DNA of 64,000 bases from Agarophyton chilense (taxonomy: Eukaryota > Rhodophyta > Florideophyceae > Gracilariales > Gracilariaceae): NCBI GenBank assembly GCA_030374765.1, contig JARGXX010000129.1:930001-994000 (forward strand), written 5' to 3'. Under the pieces are notes generated by a model. It made no database searches. It was not told where the DNA came from and worked only from the letters and a program-made list of their open reading frames with translations. Position 1 is the first letter of the stretch. The number at the start of each line of letters is the position of its first letter. This document shows, in pieces, positions 29,861 through 40,072 of the stretch. A program made the position numbers and the translations under genes.

Positions 29861-32289
29861 AATCTCCTGTTACCTTTTCGCACATTCCACTCTCACCACG
29901 TCTGTCATCAGTGGATTCTCTGCTTCCTTAACTTCTTGTCTTGATTGATCTTTACGAAAACGACCAAGGTACGTAGCCAACAGACGACACCACCTTAGTT
30001 CTCTGCTCGTTTCCGCCCGTCTCCCACCCACTTTGCACTCTACAGTTCGCACTCTGTTATCGTTTCTATCCAAACAGATGCCCTCATATTCTCGTCAATG
30101 CTCACAGTCCTGCTCAAGTCTTCTACGAAGGCAGCTCCCGTTTCATTGAACTGGGGCTCCTGAGGTTTTCGGATGGATTCTTCTTCTTTGAAATCCATCG
30201 TTTTGAGAAGCCCAGTACTGAAATAACACCTTGTACTGGATATTTGTAGGATATCTCGCCAAACAAATAATATATCTTCTTCCTTCAACCCTGCACACAG
30301 CACAACACCTTTGCTACCGATGATTTCTGGTGCCCTTTTGCTTGCTTGTTGCAAGAACCCAACTGTAGCATGTAACAAAAACTGCCGCCCTGAGTTTTCC
30401 TCCAGCGTTGATAGTCGTGGTGTGGTCCGGTGTCAGTCGAGGAGAGTTGACTGGAACAGTACTTCGTGGTATGTACCTGCCCCGTTCTTGAAGGGAGGAT
30501 TCTAGCATAGGAGATGCATTGACGCAACGGAATTCGAAACACTCATTCAAATGCATTTTACGGCGATCTAAGACTTGCTTCATGCGCTTCGCACGACCAA
30601 GGATATCGACGGCCTTGATTCTTGGCAGCCATGCTGTTAGTGCTCCAGTCTTTTAGTGAGGTTTCTTCAAAATCTCCAAGTCAAATGGGGACTGTGACGT
30701 TGTGGGCTACAATTGCTCCCAGCCTTCGAGTCAGTTGTCGAGCATCAGAGAAACGGCGTTGAAAGCGAACAAGCTGCTCGATGTTGTTGAGAGTGAAGGC
30801 GTTTTGTTTGTGCAGTTTGCTCACGGTGGTTTCAATATTTCAAACACAGCCACGAGAGCAGAGAATACGGCTACGGCGATTTCATCTGCTGCGACTTCAG
30901 CTACTGTGACTTCAGCTGCTGCCATTCTGGTCAAGCTCACGCAAATTTGCTGGCGGCTTTGGAGGCGGGATAATCACCATTTGTTCGGTCATACACTTAG
31001 AGGGCGCACTCTCGTAAAGTAGGCTGTCGTTTTCTGAAGGACAAAGATGCAGCTAAAGATGCCTCGGGTTTCACGAGTGGAGGAGTACAAAAGGACAGTG
31101 CATTACGTTTGACGAAAGTGACTTTGAAAGCAATCTTAACATATCAAGTACGCTTCGTTGTTGGCAAAATCGACAACCTAAATAGACATTGCAGGGGAAA
31201 CCGCTTGTAACGCAAAAGAAAACCGTGCAGTAAAGCATGCCATTGAAGGGGAGCCAATAAAAAAATCATGCAATAACCAGCCAAAACGGTTTTCGGCGTG
31301 AAGAGGTCGCACCGAGCAAGAGCAAGCAGAAAAGGTTGTGTGGAAAACACCAACACTATGGCAGAAGGCATCATCGGCCAGCAGCAGTAGCGTCAAATCC
31401 AACTGGTATGACGATTGGTTCACCAATTGTCGCCGATACATAACGTATGAGAGCATTGTGCGAAGCGTACTGGAAAAAATAGTCCGCACTCGCCATTATT
31501 CGAGAATGCCTTTCGCCGAGTTACACTCGGTATATGGCGGAGTGTAGTACGAAGGGTAGATGCCTACCAATCGATGAGGCAATTATCAGTTGTTGCGGCG
31601 TAAGGAGACAAGCGGCCATGGGGAAGCGTCCTGATGCGCAGCGTTGTACTACATTGGAAATTGAAGGTAGGCCGATGTAATTTTGTGGCAATTACGATAG
31701 GAGAACCCCCACGACCATCAAGGGTAAACGGAATGGCACTGCACCGCATTCTCAAGCGAAAGCCGTCGTCGTTCCCGCCAAGCAAAAAGAATGTTTTCGT
31801 TTTGCAACCCACCCACTTCCCTCAGCATACTACTCATGACTCCTGGGTTTCCTGTGATCATTCTTCGCAGATGGAGCACAAACTCTTTGCTCTAATGCTG
31901 GCATGAGATTCTAATGTTCTGGCTGCCAACAAGTAGAGGCAGGGTAATATGTATCGTACTGGAACTCAGGTTCAAAGGACACATGAGACGACCCCGCGTT
32001 CAGACGCAAGCTCACGTTGAACGCGAGATGATGCACTGTGAACCGAATGAAAGCGGATACCTTGGGTCGGAAGCCATGACGCAGCAGGACTCGCACTCGT
32101 TGGATTGTTCTTGATGTCGGCGGAAAGAAACCGATGGCGATTAGGGATATAGTGACGCCGGGTATAGGTGCGAGTGTGCACGTTGGGAAATGTTTACTAT
32201 GTGAGCATTGCGAGCGAAGGAATGCAAAGCGAACAAGAGATTGATAGAGAAAACAAGAAAGGAAAAAGAGAAAAGGCAGCGCCTCGCAC
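29861..32289. other. Long intergenic stretch; no supported gene
   Basis: Short frames only. A possible remnant lies at 30040-30583 (minus, two overlapping frames) without recognisable motifs. At 31560-31620 the plus strand reads LPIDEAII, faintly like a piggyBac transposase block, but the context does not support it. Confidence 0.4.
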
Positions 32290-33402
32290 TCACTCGGACG
32301 AAGGAGGAAGAGTGGAGAAGTTGAATGTTTCAAAGTCCTGCTTGTACGTTTGAATGATGCGTTGTCGTAAGGAGTGATTGTGGCGAATGAGTTTGTACAG
32401 ATGCTGCTTGTGGGCAGGGTTTGTTGCGTGGCGCTTCTCAAGTAGGTGGGATGGGATGCGGCGCGTGGTGTGCTGATACATCCATTGCAGTACAAGGCGC
32501 CTGTCGTGATGCAGGTTGTCAAAGGTGCCGATGAAGTCGAAAGGGATGATATCGGGGTGCAGCAGCTCGACCTGCGGGCGCCAGTGAAGATCGCGCCGGC
32601 TGCGGTTGTCCTCGAAGGGAAGGGGTTGATGGGCGGAGCCGGCGCGCGGCTGGCTGAGCACGACCGACACCGTTGCGACGAAGTGCTGGAAGGAGGGCTT
32701 GGAGCGGTTGGCCGCGGCCCTCGCGGCGAGGTCGTGGCCGAAGAGGCTGTACATTTGCGCCTGATACTCGGGCGAATGGACGGCGGGGCGGTGAATCTTG
32801 TCGACGTAGGCGGACACAAGGCGGTGGTAGGGGTTGCGGACGAAGCCGAACTTGAGGTAGGCGGGGCTGCGCAGCACGGCGCGGATGCGGTGCGACGGCC
32901 AGCGGTGGATGGCGTGGCGGCGCCACGCGGGGTGCGCCATGTCGTGCAGCGCCACGTCCAGCTGGGAGCGCGCGGCGGCGAGCACGCGCGCGTTGCGCTC
33001 CAGGTACGCCATCTGCCACATGGTGGCCGTGGTGGCCGCCTTGAACACCGGCACGTACACCACCTTGAGCGCGTGCGACACGACGATGGACGAGTACGCC
33101 GGCCCGTACGACCGCAGCCGCGCCACGTCCACCACCGCCGCGTCGCGTGCGCACAGCGCGCACGCCGCGCGCAGTCGCCGCCTCACCGCCTCGCCGCCCG
33201 TGCCTGCGCCCAGCGCCGACAGCTGCGGCACGCGCGCAGCCGCGCGCGAGAAGGCGCCGCGCCGCGGCGACGAGGACGACGAACAACTTGACGCTGAGCA
33301 CGACAGCGGCGCGCGCCAAAGCAGCAGCAGCAGCAGCAGCAGCCCAGCAAAGGGGGCGAGCAGCAGCGCAACGCGCGTCGGGAACGCCACTGGCGCTCGC
33401 AT
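32290..33402 (-). CDS. Carbohydrate sulfotransferase, family 2 (type II Golgi membrane protein)
   Basis: 370 residues. N-terminal signal-anchor at about 8-29 (LLLAPFAGLLLLLLLLW), then a Ser-rich stem, then a lumenal catalytic domain. Two PAPS-binding elements are visible: 5'-phosphosulfate loop VVYVPVFKAATTATMW (114-129) and 3'-phosphate site KFGFVRNPYHRLVSAY (184-199). Also PFDFIGTFDNLHHD, as in Sulfotransfer_2 (CHST8-14 type) enzymes. It would transfer sulfate from PAPS to a polysaccharide in the Golgi; in red algae such enzymes are candidates for sulfated-galactan synthesis. The 5' half is strongly GC-rich, which creates a 281-codon opposite-strand frame of no significance. Exact acceptor unknown. 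Confidence 0.85.
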   Translation of the reverse strand: MRAPVAFPTRVALLLAPFAGLLLLLLLLWRAPLSCSASSCSSSSSPRRGAFSRAAARVPQLSALGAGTGGEAVRRRLRAACALCARDAAVVDVARLRSYGPAYSSIVVSHALKVVYVPVFKAATTATMWQMAYLERNARVLAAARSQLDVALHDMAHPAWRRHAIHRWPSHRIRAVLRSPAYLKFGFVRNPYHRLVSAYVDKIHRPAVHSPEYQAQMYSLFGHDLAARAAANRSKPSFQHFVATVSVVLSQPRAGSAHQPLPFEDNRSRRDLHWRPQVELLHPDIIPFDFIGTFDNLHHDRRLVLQWMYQHTTRRIPSHLLEKRHATNPAHKQHLYKLIRHNHSLRQRIIQTYKQDFETFNFSTLPPSSE

Positions 33403-34101
33403 GGCGGCGGGCGCTGAGCGGTGCGTGGCACGTCGCGGCGCGACGAAGTCTCTTTCCCACCGCGCGCGCCGTCTTCTTCAGCGCTGTGGCGCGCGCGCTG
33501 AGCGCAGCGGTGCCATTGCGGCGAGCGCCGATTGCTGCGCGGTGCGCGCGCGACGCATCGGCGCCCGAGTGCAGAAGGAAGCGGCCGCCTTCCCGCCGCG
33601 CGCGCGCAGATCGGAAAGCCGCTGGCACCCGCGACACTGTTGTTGTCGCAAGCTAGTCATAAGGCCTGCGGAGACGTCCACAGCACTATTCCTGTAGATC
33701 GTGTCGCCCCACGCCAATGCGCTCCCGTTTCGGTGATGTTCTTCCCCAACGGTACGCAGTGCTCCGCTGCCAACGGCTTTGATCGCGAAGCACGACGTGC
33801 TGAGAGCTACCACAACGGCTGGCAGTTAACTGCTCGCGGAGCCGCATTTGGCCTCTGCTTCGAAACGCGTGCTGTTTAGTCATGTGGTGTGGGATTGCGC
33901 GCTTGTCACATACGCAGTGATCAAACAATCATCAGTCGAACAGATGCTTTACTTGGATTCAAGAGGAACAAACTCATTCGAACTATTCTCTCCAAAGACC
34001 TTCTATCGCATTTTGCTAGAATCGTGCAGAGATCTGCCGCTAGCGCACCGGGCTTGCGATTTAGATATGGCAACCATAATTGAAAGTCTCAATTGGGAAA
34101 G
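33403..34101. other. Sulfotransferase upstream region; no gene supported
   Basis: Very GC-rich to about 33660, then mixed composition. Frames on both strands are Arg/Ala-rich by-products of composition. Confidence 0.45.
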
Positions 34102-34497
34102 CTAGTTGTACGCCACGCATATCTTACACCAGTCTGTCTCACGGGCACTATAAGACTTACAAGCGGTGTACGTTATGGAATTACAAATATCTTGCACCAT
34201 TCCACGGACAACTTCGAGCATCTTTTCATCTACGACACCAGCACCAGTTGCTTTCAGATGTGCATATTCATTGTACAAACGAACGCCATTAGCTTCACGT
34301 CCAACGTTCATCACACGAGCAGCGCCGAACCTGTACTCATTGCTAGTTACATGCGCAGTAACTACAGCGGTGCACAACACCAGAAGAACGGCGCCGATCA
34401 CGTAGGTCATTTTGTTTGACGCGGTCGACATCGGATGGTTGAATGTACCGGGCTGATGGCCCACCGGGATCGTTGCATACTCAGCGGAAGAAGCCAT
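34102..34497 (-). CDS. Small single-pass membrane protein, unknown function
   Basis: 131 residues from ATG 34497 (MASSAEYATIPVGHQ). One membrane segment at about 30-49 (MTYVIGAVLLVLCTAVVTAH). The C-terminal 80 residues would be lumenal/extracellular, with four Cys in the last 30 (C105, C113, C124, C127; DWCKIC) that could form two disulfides. An upstream in-frame extension to 34644 is basic and less likely. The tidy composition and single clean membrane helix favour a real gene, but no family is recognised. Confidence 0.5.
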   Translation of the reverse strand: MASSAEYATIPVGHQPGTFNHPMSTASNKMTYVIGAVLLVLCTAVVTAHVTSNEYRFGAARVMNVGREANGVRLYNEYAHLKATGAGVVDEKMLEVVRGMVQDICNSITYTACKSYSARETDWCKICVAYN

Positions 34498-34966
34498 TGC
34501 GACCACAAGACGCACGAAGCTAAGAGGAAGTGAAGAGGAACGATGCTTTGCAGAAAAGTCGCTTTCGACAGCAGGGGCGTTGTGACTGACGGTGACCGCT
34601 GCGCGTGCTGCGCGTTGTAGTTCAGCGCGCCGCCTTTTAAGCACTGCGCTGCCGTGTCGGGATCGTTTTACCAGCGTGTTGGTGCATAGTGTATGTCAAG
34701 GTCACGCCAAACTTTGTTTGGCGCATTGTGAATTGGAAGCAAAGAAACGCACGAGGTGCTTGTTTGATGGGCCGTTTGACGCCACCTACTGTAGTACTGA
34801 AACTCATACATTGAAGCAGCCGAGGATGGTGACGTGCGCAGTTTGGATGCAACTCGGGGATTCTTCTAGGATCACGTTTCCGTGGGTGATTTGTGACCAC
34901 AAACCAAGTTAAAGAAGACAGCGACCGCAACCAGGCGGGTGGACCCGGATTTTGAAACGATAGATA

Positions 34967-34991
34967 CAGTGCGTTTCAAAAACATATCCCT
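34967..34991 (+). repeat. Tc1/mariner-like terminal sequence
   Basis: CAGTGCGTTTCAAAA followed by ACATATCCCT, preceded by TA. The reverse complement of 54990-55013 has the same pattern (GTTTCAAAA, two bases, ATATCCCT). Only one end is seen here, so it may be a truncated copy. Confidence 0.4.
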
Positions 34992-35472
34992 TTACAAAAC
35001 GTGCGCCAAAAAGGGATTTCACGTACTGTAGAGCACATTTCACAACAAATAAAAACCACGAAGTCAATAACACTGTTTAAAAAGTATATCCTTTATACAA
35101 TCATTAGCTCAATTACAAGAGAAAGCGCCCTTCGGCCGCAGGCAGCGCTGCCCGCCGCGGTCGTTCTGCTCGACTATTTCGTTTCTTTGAAGCTTATTAT
35201 ACTATGCTTGAGCTTTTAGTAGCGTTTGTAGCTCTAAGCGTAGCCTTTTGCAGAGATATAAGGCCAAGCTTGCTGAAGATTCTATTATTGACAGTTTCGA
35301 CGTACAGTGAGGATCATAGCAGGTTGTCGGCTACTAGGAGCGCCGTGCCGTTTAGCATTAGCTGGTGCACTATATATTAAAGATATATCGTGAAAAGAGC
35401 TCTGATATGTATGGTGAGCTTGGTTAAAGACATTTTATTTTAAAAGCAATGGAGCAGTTGTAGCATATTATG

Positions 35473-35871
35473 CCGTTCAAACTGCCTCCGAAACTGTAAC
35501 TTGCAGTGTCAACTTACAGGCACGGACTTAGCAACTTGACGGCCGCTAGCGGCGCTGCGCGCCTTAGCAGCGGCCGCAGCACGCACATATTTCCGTTTGA
35601 ACTGCCGCCAATACTATTACTTGCAGTGTAGACTTAAAGTGACGGGCTTTGCAACTTGACGGCCGCTAGCAACGTACAGGCAAGTACTTTGCAACTCGAC
35701 GGCCGCTAGCGGCGCTGCGCTCCTTGAAAGCGGCCGCGGCACGCACATATTTCCGTTTGAACTGCCGCCAATACTATAACTTGCAGTGTAGATTTCAAGT
35801 GACGGACTTTGCAACTTGACGGCCGCTAGCGGCGCTGCGCGCCTTAGCAGTGGCCGCGGCACGCACAGTGG
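35473..35871. repeat. Tandem repeat, three copies of about 120 bp with GC-rich palindromic core
   Basis: Each unit runs GTT(C/T)(A/G)AACTGCC...ACTTGCAGTGT...TTGCAACTTGACGGCCGCTAGCGGC...GCACGCAC. The core GCCGCTAGCGGC is a perfect 12-bp palindrome. The second copy carries an extra partial duplication of about 38 bp (near 35670-35710). It lies just beyond the Helitron helicase end and may belong to the Helitron 3' region. Confidence 0.75.
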
Positions 35872-36057
35872 CGCCGGATATCTCTTTGTAGCACGAGGAT
35901 GCATTGGTTTCAAACTATATTGGTTATTTGGCTTTTTATGGCTCCGTGCGTTTCTAATCCGGAATGGGAAAAAGTTTGAAGATCAAAACAGGTTTACACG
36001 CAAACAAATAGAAAAGCATAACATTTTTTGGCTGAGTGTTTGAGCACTGATGCATAT

Positions 36058-36828
36058 CTACGTAGTGGGGTGAGGATTGCAAAACTCTATAGCCTCAAGA
36101 AGCACTGGATTGATTAGTGGAACTGGCATCGGATGTATCGTCTGTGGATTGTCAGGCGTAAGGCTAGAGTCGTGCAGTAACAACACATGCTCGTTCCTTC
36201 GCACTCGTGACAGCGCCACATACAGCTGACCTGCACAGAAGAATTTTGATCGCACATCAACAACTCAACCGTTCAGAGTTTTGACCTTTCCTTTGTGAAC
36301 TGCTGCTGCAAATACAAGTCGAATGGGGAACTGTCTTCGAATCATAGGAATGTCTGCAAAGGAAAACTCAAAATCAATGCGATTCAGCACTTGTGACTCG
36401 ATTACTTGACCGTTTTCGTTGAACCTTGCCACATGCATCGTAAACTGATCCACACGAACTACGACAAACATTTTTCCATTTACCAACACTGGATGCAGAA
36501 CGTTTCGAATAACCATCACAGGAACACCAATTTTGAGGCACAGGTTGTGTGGAGGGATACCAGTACGAGCATATTCATAGGCAAACTCAGGCACAATAGT
36601 GTTCGAAATATCTGACTCGGCAGTCGGCGCTCGAAGTGGCTGTACTGTAGTTGCGGATTGCAAAGTGATTTGCTAACCCGGAAAAAGATTCAGGGCAGCA
36701 GTATTGTGTTCATCCACCAAATGATTTGTGGATGCAATTATCATTTTGCTGAGTTCTACATCTTCTTTGCGCCGCGTCGTGACCCACTTCCACACAAACG
36801 TATATGCGGTTTGCATCACTCCAGTAGA
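36058..36828 (-). pseudogene. Helitron helicase, C-terminal part (downstream of element C)
   Basis: Begins directly at the edge of element C and continues the helicase frame: MIIASTNHLVDEHNTAALNLFPG, then SDISNTIVPEFAYEYA, VPVMVIRNVLHPVLVNGKMF, and motif VI GQLYVALSRVRR. Two in-frame stops (TAG at 36673-36675; TGA at 36265-36267, within KTLNG-stop-V where PIF1-type helicases usually have a basic residue) are present without frameshift. Confidence 0.85.
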
Positions 36829-37744
36829 TGTGGAGCAAAACCCGGCGACGGGAAGTGCTCTCAAGGTGTTCGAAGCCTTGCTCCCTAGGGGAGGCAGACT
36901 CAGAGACAGAGCCCTCCGTTCCACCCGTAGTGTGGGGTGTAACTCCCACGGAGGATTCCGGCAGTACCGACGGAAGTGAGGGGTAGAAACCGTTGGATCG
37001 GGAATGGGTATGGGTATCCCAAAGAATGGGGGAAAATCCGGCGAAGAGGAAAAACGGGGCGAGGGTCGGGCACTAACAGGCACCGGACCCGAGAACCAGA
37101 AAAAGGGCGAAACAACAAAAGAAACCAAATACAGGGGCGAAAACCTGTCCTCGAAAGGAAACACAAAAAGCACGCAACAAGTAAGCAGAACCCCCACGGG
37201 GTATCTTGCACGCAGGTCGTCTGAGCGGTCCCAAGGGGGTGGTTGCACGGAACCCAAACGTGGGCACTCTCCAAGTGGAGTCGTGTCCCTACGCAGGCGT
37301 TGCTAACCAGAGCCCGTTCCGGGTTGTAAGGCCGAAACGATGGCGACGAAGAACCTCTAAAGGTATCGAAGACCAACCTTGGTTTCCCTTTACTCTGAGC
37401 TTCGGACTGTCAGATCTCGTCTCCCTAAGTAGGGCCCACTAACTAAACTCTAGAGTAGTGCACACCTGCTCAGGGCCATACACGTGGAGATCCCATTGTC
37501 AGGGCCCAAAAGTCCAACGTTCTAACAAATATCCGAAAATCGGTGCCAAAATTAAGCCACGTGTATCACGGGGCCAATCCAACCATGGGCCATCCGAATT
37601 TTCACTTCATAGGCGAACTCTAACCAGAAAACAGTGCCACCTCAGCACACCTTAGAGGGGATCATAGTCATAACCCTCGGAGGGTTCAATCCTCATTCTA
37701 TGAGTTGCATCTTCAAGTATCCCCTAACTGGGTGTTGCTCTACA
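36829..37744 (-). repeat. Element C 3' LTR
   Basis: 916 bp, TGTGGAGC...CTCTACA; direct repeat of 47685-48600. The polypurine tract follows at 37745-37757 (AAGGAGGGGGAGA on the minus strand). Confidence 0.95.
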
Positions 37745-37806
37745 TCTCCCCCTCCTTAAGACGAGGAAGAACATTCCGTGCCGCGAGTGTCTCGCTTTCC
37801 AGTCAC

Positions 37807-37814
37807 TATATATA
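37807..37814 (+). promoter_or_regulatory. TATA-like box of the element C antisense ORF
   Basis: TATATATA ends 12 bases before the antisense ATG at 37826, as in element B. Confidence 0.45.
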
Positions 37815-37825
37815 CTTCTCTCCCA

Positions 37826-39671
37826 ATGGGGTCCTTCACCACTTCTGAGGATCGCCACAAAACCGGCACATCGGTACAACTTTCTTCTACTCCTCCGACT
37901 TTCGGCGATAAGCAACTTCTCGCAACAGCAGTCTCAACCAGCCCTCTCAAGGGAATGAACCCATACGTCCTCAACCCACTCTCGGGGCCATCGGCCTCCG
38001 CGCCGGCGGACAACGAAGCTCCCCAGCAGGGTGGATATTTCTCCGGTTTGGATGCGGCTCCGTCAGATACCGAACCTTCCGCCTCGGCGAGCAACCGACA
38101 TCCTCAGGAGGATTTGGACATTAACGCGGTGGCGTGGAACTCCGCTCATGCAATGCCCTTGGTAGCAAACTCCAGAGGTTGGATCTCAAACGAATCCTTT
38201 CGAAGGTGGAGTCCCCTTACCGATCCGGTGATATATTCCCGCGCTCCGTGGTTCCACCCGACAGCGGTTCGCGACGATGAGCTCATCGACTCCTACGTGG
38301 AGGACGGCTTATTGCCGGGTGGCCTATTTGTCGAGGTTGTACGTTCTCCCGATTGGAGGGCGCGGGTAGCCATAGAGCCTCAGTATCTATACCGCGGTCG
38401 CGGGGAGTCCCTGGACAAGGCGCGCGCAGCGATGGCGGCTCTGGCCTACCAGCGATTGGAGAGGTCACGCTTTGACCATCTGGTTCCCCCGGAGTACGGG
38501 TTCGATGTCGCCTATTACCGCACGTACGGTGAGGTCTCCTACGGGGATAACCAGGCAGCCTTTCCCGAAGCCGAGTTCCGCGGACCGGGTTTTCCTCTCC
38601 GAGAAGATATGCTCCAATGGAGTCGTCCCATCCTTCGGGCTGAATTCAGGTAGCTTCAACGGCAGTTTACCCAGTATGGGTTCGATTGACGCGTGCGCTT
38701 CGAGCGCCGCTCGCGCTTTGGTTTCGTGTTCCTTGTCCAGTATCCTCACGTGGAACTGGAGCGTATCCGTAACACGGCGAAGGTTGGGCGATTCGTGCCC
38801 CTTCCAGCTTGGTGGAGTAAGGTCGAGGTCCCCCGAGGGTGCTTTGCTGAACAGCCCCCATGCATCTACTATATCGGGTCTCGTTTGATGCACGACCCGA
38901 ACTCGGGATACTGGGCCCTCGTTGCAGCCGAGTGGGCAGCCCGCGTAGCGGCGCACCTCCTCTGGGATGCTCATGACCATTTCCGTATCTGGTATATTCC
39001 TCCGATGCTACGGACCATCATGCGTCAGATCGACCTTGTCCCAGCGTTGGGTTCGGCCAGCAACGTGCAGGACCTGTATCCAATCTTGGACGTGATCGAC
39101 AACACCCAATGGGATGGAGTTCCAGTGGAAAATCAGCCCGCAGGCGAAGGATCCGCGCGAGACAAGTCTCCTGGCCGGTACGATCCGGGCTCCGGTAACT
39201 GGGTCTATTATAATCCCTTCGAAGGGGTTCGCATCAGCGCGGCGCAAGCACGGGCGCTGATTGACTCGCCTCGACCGATGCCGGTGGGACACCCGACGGG
39301 GTTCATTTATACCGACGATTACGAGTACGAGCCTCCAGTAGACATCGTTGGATAACGACATGCCAGCTCTTAGTGGAGTACTCCCTGTGGAGCCATCTGC
39401 ACCCTTCCAACCAATGGGAACGACCTCAGCTGCGGGGGCGAATGCATCCGGTGGAGGTCCATCTGCTCCCCCCGGGTGGGGTGTGAACACCCTTGCGCAG
39501 GCGCCGGTTGCCACTCCGCAAGCGGATAGTGTGCGACAAGGCCTCGTGAACGCGGGCATTCCTATTCCCCCGGGTATGACGGATGTGAGCCAGATGTTGG
39601 CTTTCGCCTCGGCGTACCATCAGGGTCAGAATCCCAACGGTGGGGCGGGTCCCTCCTCGGGCTTTCCGTAG
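37826..39671 (+). pseudogene. Element C antisense accessory ORF (aORF), degraded
   Basis: Homologous to the B aORF through its whole length. Broken by TAG at 38651-38653 (TAC in B), TGA at 38687-38689 (CGA in B) and a short deletion near 39344 that shifts frame (PPVDIVG versus PPVDLDDPALDN). The Tyr codon that is a stop in B (12107-12109) is intact here. The two copies together therefore give a continuous consensus of about 620 codons, and the Pro-rich tail is present in both. Confidence 0.75.
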
Positions 39672-39729
39672 TTCCGCCTTCGGGCAATTGTAGAGTCCAT
39701 AGCTTGGCGACAATAGTAAACTTCTGATA

Positions 39730-39920
39730 TTTGCATAACTTCTTTTCTTCTTCCTTCCTAGGATCTTAACTTCTACTTCATCTTCTTCACTCCTTCTTAG
39801 GATCTTCTTCATCTTCGTCTTCTTCTTCTTCCCTTCCTAGGTTCCAATCTTCTTCTTAATCTTCTTCTCCACTTCGTGGGTCTTCTTTTCCTTTTTCATC
39901 ATAAACTGTCCCGATAACCG
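39730..39920. repeat. TTC-rich pyrimidine tract (element C)
   Basis: Counterpart of 12640-12830 in B, with similar TTCTTC/TTCCTAGGATC blocks, between convergent aORF and pol. Confidence 0.7.
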
Positions 39921-40072
39921 GTGCTGTGTTCCCCGGTTAACGGCGCTAGGCCGAGGGCCAGTAGACATTCCCTCTCAATACGTGTTCTTCGGGATACTCT
40001 CCTCAATTCCTCTTCAGAGGTCCAACATCTTCCTCACTTCGAGGTCGCATCAACACCAGTTCCCGTGGTGGC

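Larger units (their letters stand above)
34498..36057. other. Region between small membrane gene and Helitron; repeats only
   Basis: Contains a Tc1-like end (34967-34991) and a 120-bp tandem repeat (35473-35871), listed separately. No coding frame with recognisable features. The 3' terminus of the Helitron should lie somewhere in the right part but was not fixed. Confidence 0.45.

Noticed and set aside
31560-31640. piggyBac transposase (IDEAII on the plus strand)
   Set aside because: Only six residues agree; surrounding frames contain stops and lack the other conserved blocks.
32446-33291. 281-codon plus-strand frame opposite the sulfotransferase
   Set aside because: A by-product of high GC on the coding strand; Arg/His/Val-rich with no motif, while the minus strand shows clear PAPS-binding blocks.
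35100-35170. Helitron 3' terminus (GC palindrome near GGCAGCGCTGCC with CTAA further on, minus strand)
   Set aside because: The spacing between hairpin and CTAA is larger than usual and the tandem repeats lie between it and the helicase; not decisive.
35473-35871. CRISPR array
   Set aside because: The repeats are about 120 bp, tandem without unique spacers of regular length, and the genome is eukaryotic.
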